A model generated the notes under the pieces. The model did not search any database. It had not been told where the DNA came from and was given only the letters and a program-made list of their open reading frames with translations. This document shows positions 62,942-64,000 of a stretch of DNA of 64,000 nucleotides, in pieces (the stretch's first letter is position 1; every line of letters begins with the position of its first letter). The stretch comes from UBA7330 sp965243485 (GTDB taxonomy: Bacteria; Bacteroidota; Bacteroidia; Cytophagales; Cyclobacteriaceae), in contig CBDEVP010000001.1 in the NCBI GenBank assembly GCA_965243485.1, positions 186,001-250,000 on the forward strand, in the 5' to 3' direction. Made by a program: the position numbers and the translations under genes.

Positions 62942-63232
62942 ATGAGCTCCTCAATAGATACACTTTCTTTATACGAGCGATTCAAAGCTGCAAAGCTTCA
63001 GGATGCTGCAGCAAAAGAAGTGGCAGAAGCCATAAAAGAAAGTGTTGATTTCGTACAAAAATATCAGGAGCAGGAACTTGTGACCAAAAAAGACCTTGAG
63101 GCTACAAAAAAAGACCTCGAGCTTGGCTTTGAGCTCGGACTTGCAAAGACAAAAGCTGATCTGCTTAAGTGGATCATTGGCCTCATGATTGCCCAGGGAG
63201 GACTGATTGTAGCTCTGGTAAAGCTTCTGTAA
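62942..63232 (+). CDS. Small DUF1640/CCDC90-like coiled-coil membrane protein
   Basis: 96 aa: an N-terminal amphipathic/coiled-coil region (LYERFKAAKLQDAAAKEVAE, TKKDLEATKKDLELGFELG) and one C-terminal membrane helix (WIIGLMIAQGGLIVALVKLL). Length and layout match DUF1640-type proteins, which form oligomeric rods on the membrane; function unknown. It stands alone between divergent and convergent genes. It starts with ATG 62,942 shortly after an AT-rich promoter region. Confidence 0.8.
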   Translation: MSSSIDTLSLYERFKAAKLQDAAAKEVAEAIKESVDFVQKYQEQELVTKKDLEATKKDLELGFELGLAKTKADLLKWIIGLMIAQGGLIVALVKLL

Positions 63233-63340
63233 CATTTCCAATTTCCATACACATCGAACTATTCGAGAGACGATGTATGAAGAGCAACAAGATCCACCCC
63301 CTAACCCCAGCCAGCGGGGGAAACATTAAAAGGAAAGTCC

Positions 63341-64000
63341 TTAATCCAACAAAGCCAGACAGTACTCATAGCACTTCTTCACTTCAGCTACCGGATCTGA
63401 GTCCTCGGGCACCTTGTACTCCAGCTCAATGTCCCCAATGATCGGCCAGTTGTTCTTTTGGATCACCTTGAGCACATCACCAATGGGTGTTTGACCTTGT
63501 CCAAAAGGCATGTTGGTGTTAGGCTCAGGAGCATTGGGACCTGTTTTATCCTTTATGTGAAGACTGATGATCCGATCGTGAAGTCGCTCGACAACCTCTG
63601 CCGGATTTTTTCCGGTGGCGCCATAGTAGTGTCCAATATCCAGGTTTAGCATCAATTTCGGACCGAATGCCAGGACTCTATCAAAACTGAAATTCGGATC
63701 TCCGGGCTGACCGTGGTTGTGGAAGATCACGTACTTGTCATGCTTTTCAGCAAAAGGAGCCATTCTTTCGCCTGCTTCCTCGGAGATTTCCATGGTAATG
63801 CCAACAGCACCCACCGCCTTGCAGGCTTCAAAAGCATAATCAATTTCCTCATCAGACCAACGATGGCTTCCCAGCTTCAGAATATGGATAGAAACGCCTT
63901 TGGCATCAAACATGGCTTTGACTTCTTCAAATTTGTCCATGGATACGGAAGTCCTCCATTGCTTCAAGGTATCTGCATCTTTTGTATCGGGAATACCTGC
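63341..64000 (-). CDS. Sugar phosphate isomerase/epimerase-like protein, C-terminal part (runs off the right edge)
   Basis: The frame is open to base 64,000, so at least 219 codons are visible and the N-terminus is missing. The xylose-isomerase-like TIM barrel is recognisable: GVSIHILKLGSHRWSDEEID, DKYVIFHNHGQPGDP, metal ligands in LMLNLDIGHYYGATG, and IISLHIKD followed by the C-terminal Glu in IIGDIELEYKVPE. Such enzymes epimerise or isomerise free sugars or myo-inositol derivatives. An exported form is possible, since the start is not visible. It lies close to the sialoglycan set but its sugar is unknown. Confidence 0.88.
   Translation of the reverse strand, partial: AGIPDTKDADTLKQWRTSVSMDKFEEVKAMFDAKGVSIHILKLGSHRWSDEEIDYAFEACKAVGAVGITMEISEEAGERMAPFAEKHDKYVIFHNHGQPGDPNFSFDRVLAFGPKLMLNLDIGHYYGATGKNPAEVVERLHDRIISLHIKDKTGPNAPEPNTNMPFGQGQTPIGDVLKVIQKNNWPIIGDIELEYKVPEDSDPVAEVKKCYEYCLALLD

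Noticed and set aside
63296..63327. CRISPR or other array from C4/G4 blocks near 63.3 kb and 20.2 kb
   Set aside because: Only isolated, loosely similar hairpin-like blocks exist; no regular repeats or spacers are present.

Overview
The window reads as a Bacteroidota chromosome, most likely a marine Cytophagales-type polysaccharide degrader. Evidence: a SusC/SusD outer-membrane uptake pair, a hybrid two-component system with a Reg_prop sensor and AraC output, a type IX secretion C-terminal sorting tail, many lipoproteins with Cys lipoboxes, DUF5107 and CRTAC1/UnbV-type proteins, and moderate G+C. No species is claimed.

Left part (1-20,300). A sulfatase enters from the left edge. It is followed by a decayed N-terminal stub of a second sulfatase and a relic IS end. 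Next come a hybrid two-component regulator and a tight four-gene operon (NHL propeller, PSCyt1-DUF1549-DUF1553 protein, DUF1501 protein, DUF2231/PSCyt1/LRR protein) that looks like an exported c-type haem module of unknown function. A DUF5916 barrel converges on it. A defective IS3-family element (15,798-16,873) then abuts a beheaded PKD/T9SS gene. A lipoprotein, an orphan-looking PAS histidine kinase, an XRE regulator and a RadC-like protein follow.

Middle (20,300-33,860). A long minus-strand gene string joins oxidative deoxyhexose catabolism (UxaA-type dehydratase, two SDRs, FAH-family hydrolase, FucP-type transporter; probably L-fucose to pyruvate plus lactate) to the gluconeogenic genes for pyruvate phosphate dikinase, its regulator and fructose-1,6-bisphosphatase. 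A divergent LacI regulator lies between two near-identical palindromes, probably its operators. A tyrosine recombinase and a 3' fragment of a tRNA-Met gene mark what looks like the right end of an integrated element.

Right part (33,860-64,000). A DUF5107/TPR protein, an exported galactonate dehydratase-like enzyme, a fasciclin lipoprotein and a PhyH-family dioxygenase (with a relic of a second copy 2.5 kb away) precede a long minus-strand region. That region holds enolase-superfamily and isopropylmalate-dehydrogenase-family enzymes, a Tat-exported SelA-like PLP enzyme with a Tat-exported RidA protein, a PQQ-type dehydrogenase/cytochrome c lipoprotein, an exported amidohydrolase, two FG-GAP/UnbV lipoproteins, SusD, SusC, a PIG-L deacetylase, a CBM9-like lipoprotein and a sialidase. 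I infer an amino-sugar/sialoglycan utilisation locus that does unusual sugar-acid and deamination chemistry outside the cytoplasm. This is the most novel-looking system in the window. A sugar-phosphate isomerase/epimerase-like gene runs off the right edge.
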